Assembly (NCBI GenBank): GCA_014359685.1
Contig: JACIYY010000086.1
Span: 1-16,651, forward strand
DNA from: Porphyrobacter sp.
Lineage (GTDB): Bacteria > Pseudomonadota > Alphaproteobacteria > Sphingomonadales > Sphingomonadaceae
DNA length: 16,651 nucleotides
Direction: 5' to 3'
Position 1 is the first letter of the stretch, and each line of letters begins with the position of its first letter. Positions 6,537-14,571 of the stretch are shown here, in pieces. A model generated the notes under the pieces. That model had not been told where the DNA came from. It saw only the letters and a list, made by a program, of their open reading frames with translations, and made no database searches. A program made the translations under genes and the position numbers.

Positions 6537-7691
6537 ATGAACTTTGCCACTGACAGGCTGGTCCTGACCCCGCGCGACATCGACCTGTCGCGCTCGCCGC
6601 TGGCCGGCCGGCTCGATGCCGAAAGCTATGTGCTGGGGGCGTTCAACCCCGGGCTGACGCGGCTGCCGAACGGCAACCTGCTGCTGATGGTCCGCATCGC
6701 CGAGGCGCTGCGCAGGCCGATCGTCGATGGCGCCGTCCATGCGATCCGCTGGGACGAGGCCGATGGCTATGTCCTCGATGCCTGGCCGCTCGACCTCGCC
6801 GACACCGCCGATCCGCGCAAGTTCCTGCTGCGCGGTTACGGCTGGAAGGTGATGGCGCTGACATCGCTGTCATGGCTGCTGCCGGTGGAGCTGAGCCCCG
6901 ATGGGTTGTCGGTGGAGGCGATCCATTATGACCGCGCCATCGCGCCCGCCGGCAGCTGGCAGTGCTACGGGATCGAGGATGCGCGGATCAGCCGCGTCGG
7001 CGAGCGCTGGTGGATGACCACCTGCTCGGTCAGCCCGGAACGGCATTCGACCACCCTCTATTCCTCCACGAACGCGCTCGACTGGACATTCGAGGGGATC
7101 GTGCTCGATCACCAGAACAAGGACATGCTGATCTTCGAAGGGCTGATCGGGGGCAAGTTCTGGGCGCAGACGCGGCCGCTGGGCGACCTCTATTTCGCCT
7201 ACCCGCCGGGCAGCCCGTTCCATGCCGGACCCTCGATCAACCTCGCCAGCAGCCCCGATGCGCACCATTGGCAGCCGTGCCTCTATCCCGGCATCCGCCC
7301 TCATTCCGGCACCGCCAGCACCGCGCGGATCGGCGGCGGCGCGCAGCCGGTGCTGACGGAAGTGGCCGGCCAGCGCGGCTGGCTGAGCCTGTGGCACGGA
7401 GTCGAGCCCAAGCAGATCGTCGGCATCTATCGCACCTATTGGTCGCTGCTCGACCCGGACGAGCCGTGGCGGGTGCTGGCGACCGGCCATGCCCCGCTGC
7501 TGGAACCGCGCTCCGACCTGACCGAGCCGCTGCGCGACCTGATGTATCTGGACGACGTGGTGTTCACCACCGGCATCGTGGACGATGGCGAGCATTTCAT
7601 CGTCGCCAGCGGGGAGGCCGACCTGGCATGCCGGATCACGCATGTGCCCAAGGCCGCCTTCGTCCCGGCGGCGGATGGCGGGGCGCAGTAA
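6537..7691 (+). CDS. GH130-like glycosidase/phosphorylase family protein
   Basis: The 384-residue protein has the five-bladed beta-propeller pattern of glycoside hydrolase family 130, whose members phosphorolyse or hydrolyse beta-mannosides. Recognisable motifs in order are AFNPGLTRLPNGNLLLMVR (35-53), GIEDARIS (145-152, with D148 at the catalytic aspartate position of GxEDPR; the usual proline is alanine), NKDMLIFEGLIGGKFWA (194-210), IGGGAQPVLTE (265-275), GWLSLWHGVE (281-290) and VVFTTGIVDDGEHFIVASGEAD (341-362). No signal peptide is visible, so it is probably cytoplasmic. GAGGG lies about 10 bases before the ATG. It interrupts the his cluster between hisH and hisA, which is unexpected for a carbohydrate enzyme. 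Substrate and whether it is a phosphorylase or hydrolase cannot be read from the sequence. Confidence 0.85.
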   Translation: MNFATDRLVLTPRDIDLSRSPLAGRLDAESYVLGAFNPGLTRLPNGNLLLMVRIAEALRRPIVDGAVHAIRWDEADGYVLDAWPLDLADTADPRKFLLRGYGWKVMALTSLSWLLPVELSPDGLSVEAIHYDRAIAPAGSWQCYGIEDARISRVGERWWMTTCSVSPERHSTTLYSSTNALDWTFEGIVLDHQNKDMLIFEGLIGGKFWAQTRPLGDLYFAYPPGSPFHAGPSINLASSPDAHHWQPCLYPGIRPHSGTASTARIGGGAQPVLTEVAGQRGWLSLWHGVEPKQIVGIYRTYWSLLDPDEPWRVLATGHAPLLEPRSDLTEPLRDLMYLDDVVFTTGIVDDGEHFIVASGEADLACRITHVPKAAFVPAADGGAQ

Positions 7692-7809
7692 CCGCGGCAG
7701 ACCGTTTGGACTGCCACGTGCCTGCACCCGCTCGCGATGAGGGTCGGAGGCGATCCTGCCATCACCCGCCGTCTCGCCATCGCCCGCCGGTGGTGATAGG
7801 CGGCGCACC

Positions 7810-8544
7810 ATGATCGTTTTTCCCGCCATCGACCTCAAGGCCGGTCAGGTCGTCCGCCTCGCCGAAGGGGACATGGATCGGGCCACCGTTTACGGCGATG
7901 ACCCGACACAACAGGCGCTGCAATTCGCCCGCGCCGGGGCGACCCATCTCCACGTCGTCGACCTCGACGGCGCATTTGCCGGGGAGAGCCGCAACCGCGC
8001 CGCAGTGGAGGCCGTCGTCGCGGCCTTTCCGGGCCAGCTTCAGCTCGGCGGTGGCATCCGCACGCCGGCGGCCGTGGAAGGATGGCTGGCGCTCGGCGTG
8101 GCGCGGGTGGTGATCGGCACCGCCGCCCTGACCGACCCCGCTTTCGTCCGCGCCATGGCCGCGCGGCACCCCGGCCGCATCGTGGTCGCCGTGGATGCGC
8201 GCGACGGGATGGTTGCCACGGCCGGCTGGGCCGAGCTGTCGGACGTGCCGGTTGCCGAGATGGCCGCCCGGTTCGAGGATGCCGGCGTTGCCGCGCTGCT
8301 GTTCACCGATATCGGCCGCGACGGCCTGTTGACCGGCTGCAATGTCGAGGCGACGGTCGCGCTCGCCCGCGCCACCCGGCTGCCGGTGATCGCGAGCGGC
8401 GGCGTCGCGGGGATCGGGGATATCCGCGCCCTCGCGGGGCACGAGAGCGACGGGATTGAGGGCGTCATCACGGGGCGGGCACTGTATGACGGGCGGCTCG
8501 ATCTGGCCGAGGCGCTGTCGGTCGCGGAAGCCGGCGTCATATGA
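7810..8544 (+). CDS. hisA: phosphoribosylformimino-5-aminoimidazole carboxamide ribotide isomerase
   Basis: HisA isomerises ProFAR to PRFAR, an Amadori rearrangement in histidine synthesis. The 244-residue (beta/alpha)8 barrel shows the two catalytic aspartates, D8 in [14 protein letters not shown] and D129 in VAVDARDG. It also has the phosphate-binding loops LQLGGGIRT (77-85) and VIASGGVAG. The C-terminal [20 protein letters not shown] is typical. The 118 bases between the GH130-like gene and hisA contain only weak inverted repeats (ATCACC/GGTGAT) and no clear promoter. The stop codon overlaps the hisF start as ATGA, implying translational coupling. Confidence 0.97.
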   Translation: MIVFPAIDLKAGQVVRLAEGDMDRATVYGDDPTQQALQFARAGATHLHVVDLDGAFAGESRNRAAVEAVVAAFPGQLQLGGGIRTPAAVEGWLALGVARVVIGTAALTDPAFVRAMAARHPGRIVVAVDARDGMVATAGWAELSDVPVAEMAARFEDAGVAALLFTDIGRDGLLTGCNVEATVALARATRLPVIASGGVAGIGDIRALAGHESDGIEGVITGRALYDGRLDLAEALSVAEAGVI

Positions 8545-9302
8545 CCGTCCGCATCCGCGTCATCCCCTGCCTCGATGTCGCCGACGGGCGCGTGGTCAAG
8601 GGCGTCAACTTCGTCGATCTGCGCGATGCCGGCGACCCGGTCGAGCAGGCGCGCGCCTATGATGCTGCCGGGGCGGACGAGCTGTGCTTCCTCGACATCT
8701 CCGCCACTCATGAAGGGCGCGGCACGCTGCTCGACATCGTGCGCCGTACCGCTGCTGTCTGCTTCATGCCGCTGACCGTGGGCGGCGGGGTGCGCAGCGT
8801 GGAGGATGCGCGCGCTCTGCTGCTGGCGGGCGCGGACAAGGTGGCGGTCAATTCCGCCGCCATCGCGCGGCCCGAACTGGTGGCGGAGATCGCCGCCCGG
8901 TTCGGCAGCCAGTGCGTGACCGCCAGCGTCGATGCCCGCCGCACCGCGCCCGGCCGCTGGGAGATCTTCACCCATGGCGGCCGGCGCGCCACTGGCGTCG
9001 ATGCGGTCGCCCACGCCGTGCGGCTGGCCGAGCTGGGCGCGGGCGAGCTGCTCGTCACCTCGATGGACGGCGACGGCACGCAGTCCGGCTACGACCTCGC
9101 GCTGACCCGCGCCATTGCCGACCGGGTGGCGGTGCCGGTGGTCGCCAGCGGCGGGGTCGGCACGCTCGATCATCTGGTGGAGGGGGTGACGCAGGGCCAT
9201 GCCAGCGCAGTTCTCGCCGCCTCGATCTTCCATTTCGGCACCCACTCGATCGCGGAGGCGCACGCCGCCCTGCGCGCCGCCGGCCTGCCCGCGCGCGGCT
9301 GA
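8541..9302 (+). CDS. hisF: imidazole glycerol phosphate synthase, cyclase subunit
   Basis: HisF uses ammonia channelled from HisH to convert PRFAR to imidazoleglycerol phosphate plus AICAR. The 253-residue (beta/alpha)8 barrel has the catalytic aspartates D12 in [17 protein letters not shown] and D131 in [10 protein letters not shown]. It also has the phosphate loops [12 protein letters not shown] (79-90) and [13 protein letters not shown], and the [31 protein letters not shown] segment that is diagnostic for HisF. Its start codon overlaps hisA by four bases. The end AAGLPARG is normal for the family. Confidence 0.97.
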   Translation: MTVRIRVIPCLDVADGRVVKGVNFVDLRDAGDPVEQARAYDAAGADELCFLDISATHEGRGTLLDIVRRTAAVCFMPLTVGGGVRSVEDARALLLAGADKVAVNSAAIARPELVAEIAARFGSQCVTASVDARRTAPGRWEIFTHGGRRATGVDAVAHAVRLAELGAGELLVTSMDGDGTQSGYDLALTRAIADRVAVPVVASGGVGTLDHLVEGVTQGHASAVLAASIFHFGTHSIAEAHAALRAAGLPARG

Positions 9303-9351
9303 GGCGCGAGCAAGCTTGACCACGTCCGCCGCCCGCAGCAGGACGCAGCCG

Positions 9352-9678
9352 ATGACCGACCCCGACACGCTGACCCGCCTGGAGGCGATGATCGCGCGCC
9401 GCCGCTCGGCCGCGCCCGATATCAGCTATGTCGCCCGGCTCCACGCCGCAGGCCTGCCGCTGATGGCGCGCAAGCTGGGCGAGGAGGCGGTGGAGGCGGT
9501 GGTCGCCGCCCTGTCCGGCAGCGATGCGGAGCTGACCGGAGAGGCAGCCGATCTGCTGTTCCACCTCTTGGTGGTGCTCGGCGCGAGGGACATCCCGCTG
9601 GCCGAGGTGCTGGCCGAACTCGACCGGCGCGAGGGCACCTCCGGCCTGGCGGAAAAGGCCGCCCGCACCCGTCCTTGA
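9352..9678 (+). CDS. hisE: phosphoribosyl-ATP pyrophosphatase
   Basis: HisE hydrolyses phosphoribosyl-ATP to phosphoribosyl-AMP and pyrophosphate, the second histidine-biosynthesis step. The 108-residue protein has the MazG-like helical metal-binding pattern: SYVARLHAAGLPLMARKLGEEAVEAVVA followed by LTGEAADLLFHLLVVL, with the acidic residues E-E-x-x-E and E-x-x-D. It is the stand-alone form; no hisI domain is fused and none is seen in the window. I chose the ATG at 9352, preceded by AGGAC. An in-frame TTG at 9316 would add 12 unconserved-looking residues. It lies 49 bases after hisF and 11 before the HIT gene. Confidence 0.95.
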   Translation: MTDPDTLTRLEAMIARRRSAAPDISYVARLHAAGLPLMARKLGEEAVEAVVAALSGSDAELTGEAADLLFHLLVVLGARDIPLAEVLAELDRREGTSGLAEKAARTRP

Positions 9679-9689
9679 GAGAAACGCCG

Positions 9690-10070
9690 ATGCCGATCGA
9701 CCCGACGCTGCCCTATGACCGCGACAACATCTTCGCGAAGATCCTGCGCGGCGAGATCCCGTGCAGCAAGGTCTATGAGGACGACTTCGCCATGGCCTTC
9801 CACGACATCGCCCCGCAGGCCCCGGTCCATGTGCTGGTGGTCCCCAAGGGGGACTATGTGAGCTGGGACGATTTCTCGGCCCATGCGCCCGATGCGCTGA
9901 TCGCCGGCTTCGTGCGCGCGGTCGGTCACGTGGCGCGCGAGCTGGGGCTGGTCGAGCCGGGCTATCGCCTGCTCGCCAATATTGGCGTGCATGGCGGGCA
10001 GGAGGTGCCGCATCTGCACGTCCATCTGTTCGGCGGGCAGCCACTGGGGCGGATGATCGTCGCGCGGTGA
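9690..10070 (+). CDS. HIT family (histidine triad, HinT-like) nucleotide-binding protein
   Basis: The 126-residue protein has the histidine-triad signature HLHVHLFGG (H108, H110, H112) near its C-terminus. It also has the N-terminal NIFAKILRGEIPCSKVYEDD and the central APVHVLVVPKGDY typical of the HINT branch. These enzymes hydrolyse purine nucleoside phosphoramidates such as AMP-lysine or acyl-AMPs in the cytoplasm. I chose the ATG at 9690, with a GAGAGAA stretch upstream, over a TTG at 9675 that would overlap the hisE stop. The gene often follows hisE in alphaproteobacteria; it is probably the last gene of this operon. Confidence 0.94.
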   Translation: MPIDPTLPYDRDNIFAKILRGEIPCSKVYEDDFAMAFHDIAPQAPVHVLVVPKGDYVSWDDFSAHAPDALIAGFVRAVGHVARELGLVEPGYRLLANIGVHGGQEVPHLHVHLFGGQPLGRMIVAR

Positions 10071-10075
10071 TCGGC

Positions 10076-10104
10076 TTGCCAGCGGGGCCGCTCCGCCGCT
10101 AGAT
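10076..10104 (+). promoter_or_regulatory. candidate promoter of the tol-pal operon, leaderless geometry
   Basis: TTGCCA (10076-10081), a 17-base spacer and CTAGAT (10099-10104) make a well-spaced sigma70-type promoter. The -10 box ends 9 bases before the ybgC ATG at 10114, so transcription would start at or a few bases before the start codon. No Shine-Dalgarno is visible between them. Confidence 0.5.
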
Positions 10105-10113
10105 GCGCGGGCC

Positions 10114-10593
10114 ATGCCGACCGAGCGATGCCTGCCGCCGCCCGCCGGCCTTCTGGACGGGGCGCTCCACCTCTACCCGCTGCGCGTGCATTACGACGAC
10201 ACCGACCTGTCGGGGATCGTCTATCACGCGAATTACCTCAAATGGTTCGAGCGTGCCCGCTCGGACATGCTGCGCCTCGTCGGGATCGAACAGCGCGGCG
10301 CGGTCGATGCGGGGGAGGGGGCCTATGCGGTTGCCGAGCTGTCGATCCGCTACCGCGCCCCGGCCCGGCTGGACGATGCGCTGACTATCGCCACCCGGAT
10401 TGCGCGCTTCGGCGCGGCCAGCGTGGAGCTGATTCAGCGGGCGCTCAGGTCCGGACCCGCAGGCGCGCCCGACCTGCTGGCGGAGGCACGCGTGCGCGTC
10501 GGCTTCGTCGCGCCCGATGGCCGCCCCCGGCGCCAGCCGGCGGCGTGGCGCCTCGCCATCGCGGCCCTGATCGCAACCAAGGACAGCGAATGA
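10114..10593 (+). CDS. ybgC: Tol-Pal system-associated acyl-CoA thioesterase
   Basis: YbgC is a cytoplasmic hot-dog-fold thioesterase, encoded at the head of tol-pal operons, that hydrolyses acyl-CoA or acyl-ACP. The 159-residue protein has the family signature VHYDDTDLSGIVYHANYLKWFERARSDML (25-53) with the conserved catalytic-site aspartate in DTD. The following EGAYAVAELSIRYRAPARLDD segment matches the second strand-helix unit. Its stop codon overlaps the tolQ start as ATGA, showing tight coupling. The role of YbgC in Tol-Pal function remains unclear in general. Confidence 0.94.
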   Translation: MPTERCLPPPAGLLDGALHLYPLRVHYDDTDLSGIVYHANYLKWFERARSDMLRLVGIEQRGAVDAGEGAYAVAELSIRYRAPARLDDALTIATRIARFGAASVELIQRALRSGPAGAPDLLAEARVRVGFVAPDGRPRRQPAAWRLAIAALIATKDSE

Positions 10594-11299
10594 TCCCGAC
10601 CCTGCTTGCCGCCGGCGCAAGCGCCGTTCCCGACGCGCCGACGCGGCTCGATCCGCTGACCCTGTTCCTCCATGCCGACATCGTCGTCCAGCTGGTGATT
10701 CTCGGACTTGTGCTGGCGAGCATCTGGGTATGGACGATCATCGTCTCCTTCTCGCTGCGGATGCGACGGGTGGGGCGCAACTCGGCGGCGTTCGACCGGG
10801 AGTTCTGGGATGCGGACGATCCTGCCGGGCTGATCGCCAGGCGCCGCCGCGACAACCCCTTCGCCCGCGTTGCCGGGGCCGGCATCGCCGAGCTCGACGC
10901 CTCGACCGAGGATGGCGTGCGCGACCGCGAAGGGGTGCGCCAGCGGGTCGCGATGGCGATGGAGGGGCAGGTCGCGACCGAGGCCGATGCGCTGTCGGGC
11001 CGGCTCAACTTTCTTGCCACCACCGGATCGGTGGCGCCGTTCGTCGGCCTGTTCGGCACGGTGTGGGGGATCATGAACAGCTTCTTCCAGATCGGATCGC
11101 AGCAGAACGCCTCGCTCGCAGTGGTCGCGCCCGGTATTTCGGAGGCGCTGTTCGCCACCGCCATCGGCCTGTTCGCGGCGATCCCGGCGGTCATCGCCTA
11201 CAACCGCTTCAGCCACCGCGTGAACGCCTATGAAGCGCGGATGCAGCGCTTCGCCGACCGGGTCCACGCGCAGATCGGCCGCGAGCTCGAGCGCAGCTG

Positions 11300-11300
<1 letters not shown>
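10590..11300 (+). CDS. tolQ: Tol-Pal system proton channel subunit TolQ
   Basis: TolQ is an inner-membrane MotA/ExbB-like subunit that, with TolR, uses the proton motive force to energise TolA. The 236-residue protein has three membrane segments: about 31-55 (IVVQLVILGLVLASIWVWTIIV), about 142-163 (within GSVAPFVGLFGTVWGIMNSF) and about 183-205 (ISEALFATAIGLFAAIPAVIAYN). The motifs LFGTVWGIMNSFFQIG and PGISEALFATAIGLFAAIP are diagnostic, including the conserved threonines that line the proton path. The start at 10590 overlaps the ybgC stop. An upstream in-frame extension would run through ybgC and is not real. Confidence 0.97.
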
Positions 11301-11746
<446 letters not shown>

Positions 11747-11755
11747 CCGGTTGTC

Positions 11756-12577
11756 ATGGGAGCGATGGCCAGCCTGACGTCGGAAGACCGCATCGGCCTC
11801 GGCATCGCGGCGGCGGCGCACGTCGCGCTGGTCGTGGCGCTCGTGCTGCACGACCCGCCGATGCCGCCCCCGCTGCCGATGCCCGATCAGATCACGGTCA
11901 GCCTGGCGGACGAGGTCAGCCTGCAATCGACCGCGCCCGATCCCTCCGCCGCGCCGCAGGCGGCGATTGCCCCGGTCCTGTCGCCCGACCCCGCGCCACA
12001 GCCGCTGCCTGAACCGCCGCCGCCGGTCCCGGTGCGCGAACCGACGCCGCGCCAGGCCGAGCGGGCGCCCGCGCCGCGCCCGAGCCCCGCCGCCCGCGCC
12101 AGCCCCCGCCCGAGTCCCACGCCGGCGCAACGCGCCCGGCCGGAGCCGCAGCCCACCCGGCAGACCCAGCGCTCGGGCGGCAGCCGGATCGGCGCCGACT
12201 TCCTCGAAGGCAGCAGCGCCAGCGAGCGGACCGAGAGCCGGGGCACGCCGGCCGCCGCATTCGGGCCGACCGAGCAGGCCTCGCTCGCCCAGGCGATCAA
12301 CCGCCAGCTCAAGCCGCACTGGAGCGCGCCGCAAGGCGTCGACGCCGAATTGCTGGTCACGGTGCTGAGCTGGGAGTTGAACGAGGACGGATCGCTGCGT
12401 GGAACGCCACGCGTGGTCAGCCAGTCGGGCATCAACGATTCCAACCGCCCGCAGGCGCAGCTCCATGCCGAACGGGCGATCCGCGCGGTGCAGCTGGCCG
12501 CTCCCTTCGATCTTCCTCCCCAGTTCTATGACCAATGGAAGCGCGTGCGCTCCTGGCGCTTCGACAGGAAACTCTAG
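11756..12577 (+). CDS. tolA: TolA-like energy transducer with TonB/TolA C-terminal domain
   Basis: The 273-residue protein occupies the tolA position and is the likely link between TolQR and TolB/Pal. It has a short cytoplasmic N-terminus, one membrane helix at about 13-32 (IGLGIAAAAHVALVVALVL) and a proline-, alanine- and arginine-rich periplasmic linker at about 33-165. The globular C-terminal domain at about 174-273 (SLAQAINRQLKPHWSAP, VTVLSWELNEDGSLRG, AERAIRAVQLAAPFDLP, W-K-x-R-x-W-R-F) is of the TolA/TonB type. The long Ala/Lys-rich helical domain II of enterobacterial TolA is absent. AGGAGG at 11733-11738 is 17 bases from the ATG, farther than usual; M4 (11765) is an alternative start farther away. 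tolB follows after three bases. Confidence 0.88.
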   Translation: MGAMASLTSEDRIGLGIAAAAHVALVVALVLHDPPMPPPLPMPDQITVSLADEVSLQSTAPDPSAAPQAAIAPVLSPDPAPQPLPEPPPPVPVREPTPRQAERAPAPRPSPAARASPRPSPTPAQRARPEPQPTRQTQRSGGSRIGADFLEGSSASERTESRGTPAAAFGPTEQASLAQAINRQLKPHWSAPQGVDAELLVTVLSWELNEDGSLRGTPRVVSQSGINDSNRPQAQLHAERAIRAVQLAAPFDLPPQFYDQWKRVRSWRFDRKL

Positions 12578-12580
12578 ACC

Positions 12581-14002
12581 ATGACGATCCGGCTTCTCCC
12601 GCTGTTCCTGTTGTTCGCCGCCCTGCCGGCGGCGGCAGCGGTGCAGCAGACCCCGCCCGCTGCCGATCCGCCCACCGCCGCCGCACCTGTCGGTGCCGCG
12701 CAGGCGCAGCCCGAGCCGCAGGCGGAGGAGGGTGGCCTGACCGGCTCTGTCACCGACGAGAGCGCATGGCAGGATCTCGGGATCGCCATCCCCGCCTTCG
12801 CCACCGACCGCGACCAGCCGACCGCCGCCAGCGCCGGCAGCACCGCCGCTCTCGGGGTGGAACTGGCGCGCGTGGTCTATAACGATCTTCGCAACAACGG
12901 GCTGTTCCGCCCGGTCGGCCCCGATGCGCTGCCCCGGCCCACATTCCCGGAGATCAGTGCGCCCATTTATGACATGTGGCGCGGCCGCTCGGCCGAGATG
13001 CTGGTGCAGGGCTATGTTCGGGGTGGTGCCGACGGGATGCTGACGGTCGGCTGCTACCTTTATGACGTGCAGTTGCAGCAGCAGCTGGAGCGCGGCGGGT
13101 GGGTGGTGGCGCCCGCCGACTGGCGCCGCGCGGCGCACAAATGCGCCGACCTGGTCTATTCACGCCTGTCGGGGGAGGATCCGTTCTTCGACAGCAAGAT
13201 CGCCTACATCGCCGAGACCGGACCCAAGGACAACCGGGTCAAGCGGCTGGCGATCATGGATTCGGACGGCGCCAACCACCGCTTCATCACCAATGGCCAG
13301 TCGATGGCACTGACCCCGCGCTATTCGCCCGATTACTCGAAGATCGTCTATCTCAGCTACCAGAACGGATATCCGCGCATCTTCGTCTATGAGATCGGCA
13401 GCGGACGGCAGACCCTGGTGACCGAAAGCCGCAATCCGACCTTCGCCCCGCGCTGGTCCCCCGACGGGCGGTCGATCATGTATTCGATGGCGGTGGCCGG
13501 CAATACCGACATCTATCGCGTCCCGGCCGGTGGCGGCGGCACGCCGGTGCGGCTGACCGACAGCCCTGGGCTGGACGTGGGCGGCTCCTACTCGCCCGAT
13601 GGAAGCCGGATCGTGTTCGAAAGCGACCGTTCGGGCAGCCAGCAATGTTATGTCATGGATGCCGACGGGTCGAACCAGCGCCGCATCAGCTTCTTCGGCG
13701 GCCGCTGCGCGACGCCCGAATGGAGCCCCCGCGGCGACCAGATCGCCTTCACCCACATCGCCGGCGACCTGCGGGTGGCGGTGATGACTCCGTCAGGGGG
13801 CGGCATGCGCCATCTGACCAACGGCTGGCAGGACGAGGCGCCGACCTGGGCGCCCAACGGGCGGATCGTGCAGTTCTTCCGCACCGAGCGCGGTTCGGGG
13901 GAGGCCTCGATCTGGCAGGTCGACCTGACCGGCCGCAACGAACGGCGCCTTGCCACCCCGGTGGGCGCCTCCGACCCGGCCTGGGGACCGGTCCTGCCCT
14001 GA
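12581..14002 (+). CDS. tolB: Tol-Pal system periplasmic beta-propeller protein TolB
   Basis: TolB binds Pal and TolA and is part of the outer-membrane constriction machinery. The 473-residue protein has a signal peptide at about 1-20 (MTIRLLPLFLLFAALPAAAA), then a Pro/Ala/Glu-rich segment at about 21-55. The N-terminal domain follows (SAWQDLGIAIPAFAT, VYNDLRNNGLFRPV, ADLVYSRLSGEDPFFDSKIAYI). A C-terminal six-bladed propeller has repeated NPTFAPRWSPDGRSIMYS-type blades (PRYSPDYSKIVYLS, GSYSPDGSRIVFES, EWSPRGDQIAFT, TWAPNGRIVQFF). It is somewhat longer than the roughly 430-residue E. coli protein, mostly because of the N-terminal linker. The ATG lies three bases after the tolA stop. Confidence 0.97.
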   Translation: MTIRLLPLFLLFAALPAAAAVQQTPPAADPPTAAAPVGAAQAQPEPQAEEGGLTGSVTDESAWQDLGIAIPAFATDRDQPTAASAGSTAALGVELARVVYNDLRNNGLFRPVGPDALPRPTFPEISAPIYDMWRGRSAEMLVQGYVRGGADGMLTVGCYLYDVQLQQQLERGGWVVAPADWRRAAHKCADLVYSRLSGEDPFFDSKIAYIAETGPKDNRVKRLAIMDSDGANHRFITNGQSMALTPRYSPDYSKIVYLSYQNGYPRIFVYEIGSGRQTLVTESRNPTFAPRWSPDGRSIMYSMAVAGNTDIYRVPAGGGGTPVRLTDSPGLDVGGSYSPDGSRIVFESDRSGSQQCYVMDADGSNQRRISFFGGRCATPEWSPRGDQIAFTHIAGDLRVAVMTPSGGGMRHLTNGWQDEAPTWAPNGRIVQFFRTERGSGEASIWQVDLTGRNERRLATPVGASDPAWGPVLP

Positions 14003-14044
14003 TCGCGTTGACCGATCGAGCCCACAGGTTCAAGAATGATGATG

Positions 14045-14051
14045 AAGGAGG
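14045..14051 (+). promoter_or_regulatory. strong ribosome-binding site of pal
   Basis: AAGGAGG lies 7 bases before the pal ATG at 14059, the best Shine-Dalgarno match in the operon. It fits the high expression expected for an abundant outer-membrane lipoprotein relative to the upstream coupled genes. Confidence 0.8.
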
Positions 14052-14058
14052 ATGAGGC

Positions 14059-14571
14059 ATGAACAAATACGCGATCGTTGCCGGAACCGCCGCCGCGCTG
14101 GCCCTGTCGGCCTGCGCCAAGAAACCGCCGGAGACTCTGCCGCCCGCGCCGCAGCCCACCGCAACGCCGGCTCCCGCACCCGCGCCCACGCCGGCCGCAC
14201 CGGTTCCCGGCACCCAGGCCCATTTCACCCAGATGATGAGCGGGCGTGACACCATCTATTTCGACACCGACCGCTACAACATCGACAGCCAGGATCAGGT
14301 CGCGCTGCAATCGCAGGCGCAGTATATGAGCCAGTACCCCGGCATCCGCGCCACTATCGAAGGCCATGCGGACGAGCGCGGGACGCGCGAATACAACCTT
14401 GCGCTGGGCGAACGGCGCGCCAATGCGGCCAAGAACTACCTCGTCAGCCTGGGAGTGCCGGCAGGCCAGCTGACCACCGTCAGCTATGGCAAGGAACGGC
14501 CCCGCGCGGTGGGATCGAACGAAGCGGCCTGGGCGCAGAACCGCCGCGCGGTGACCGTCATCCTCAACTGA
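14059..14571 (+). CDS. pal: peptidoglycan-associated lipoprotein Pal
   Basis: Pal anchors the outer membrane to peptidoglycan and is the terminal partner of the Tol system. The 170-residue precursor has a lipoprotein signal with lipobox LSAC; C19 is the lipidated residue and A20 at +2 predicts outer-membrane retention. A proline/alanine linker (22-50) follows. The OmpA-like peptidoglycan-binding domain covers about 62-170, with DTIYFDTDRYNID, the diaminopimelate-binding signature IEGHADERGTREYNLALGERRA (100-121) and NRRAVTVILN at the end. It begins 56 bases after tolB. No cpoB/ybgF gene follows it. Confidence 0.97.
   Translation: MNKYAIVAGTAAALALSACAKKPPETLPPAPQPTATPAPAPAPTPAAPVPGTQAHFTQMMSGRDTIYFDTDRYNIDSQDQVALQSQAQYMSQYPGIRATIEGHADERGTREYNLALGERRANAAKNYLVSLGVPAGQLTTVSYGKERPRAVGSNEAAWAQNRRAVTVILN

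Noticed and set aside
7692..7809. Possible regulatory hairpins (GGCAG/CTGCC and ATCACC/GGTGAT) before hisA
   Set aside because: Stems of five to six pairs with long loops are expected by chance here, and no promoter-like pair was found.
8040..9368. Minus-strand frame of 442 codons opposite hisA/hisF
   Set aside because: Antisense shadow; hisA and hisF are certain on the plus strand.
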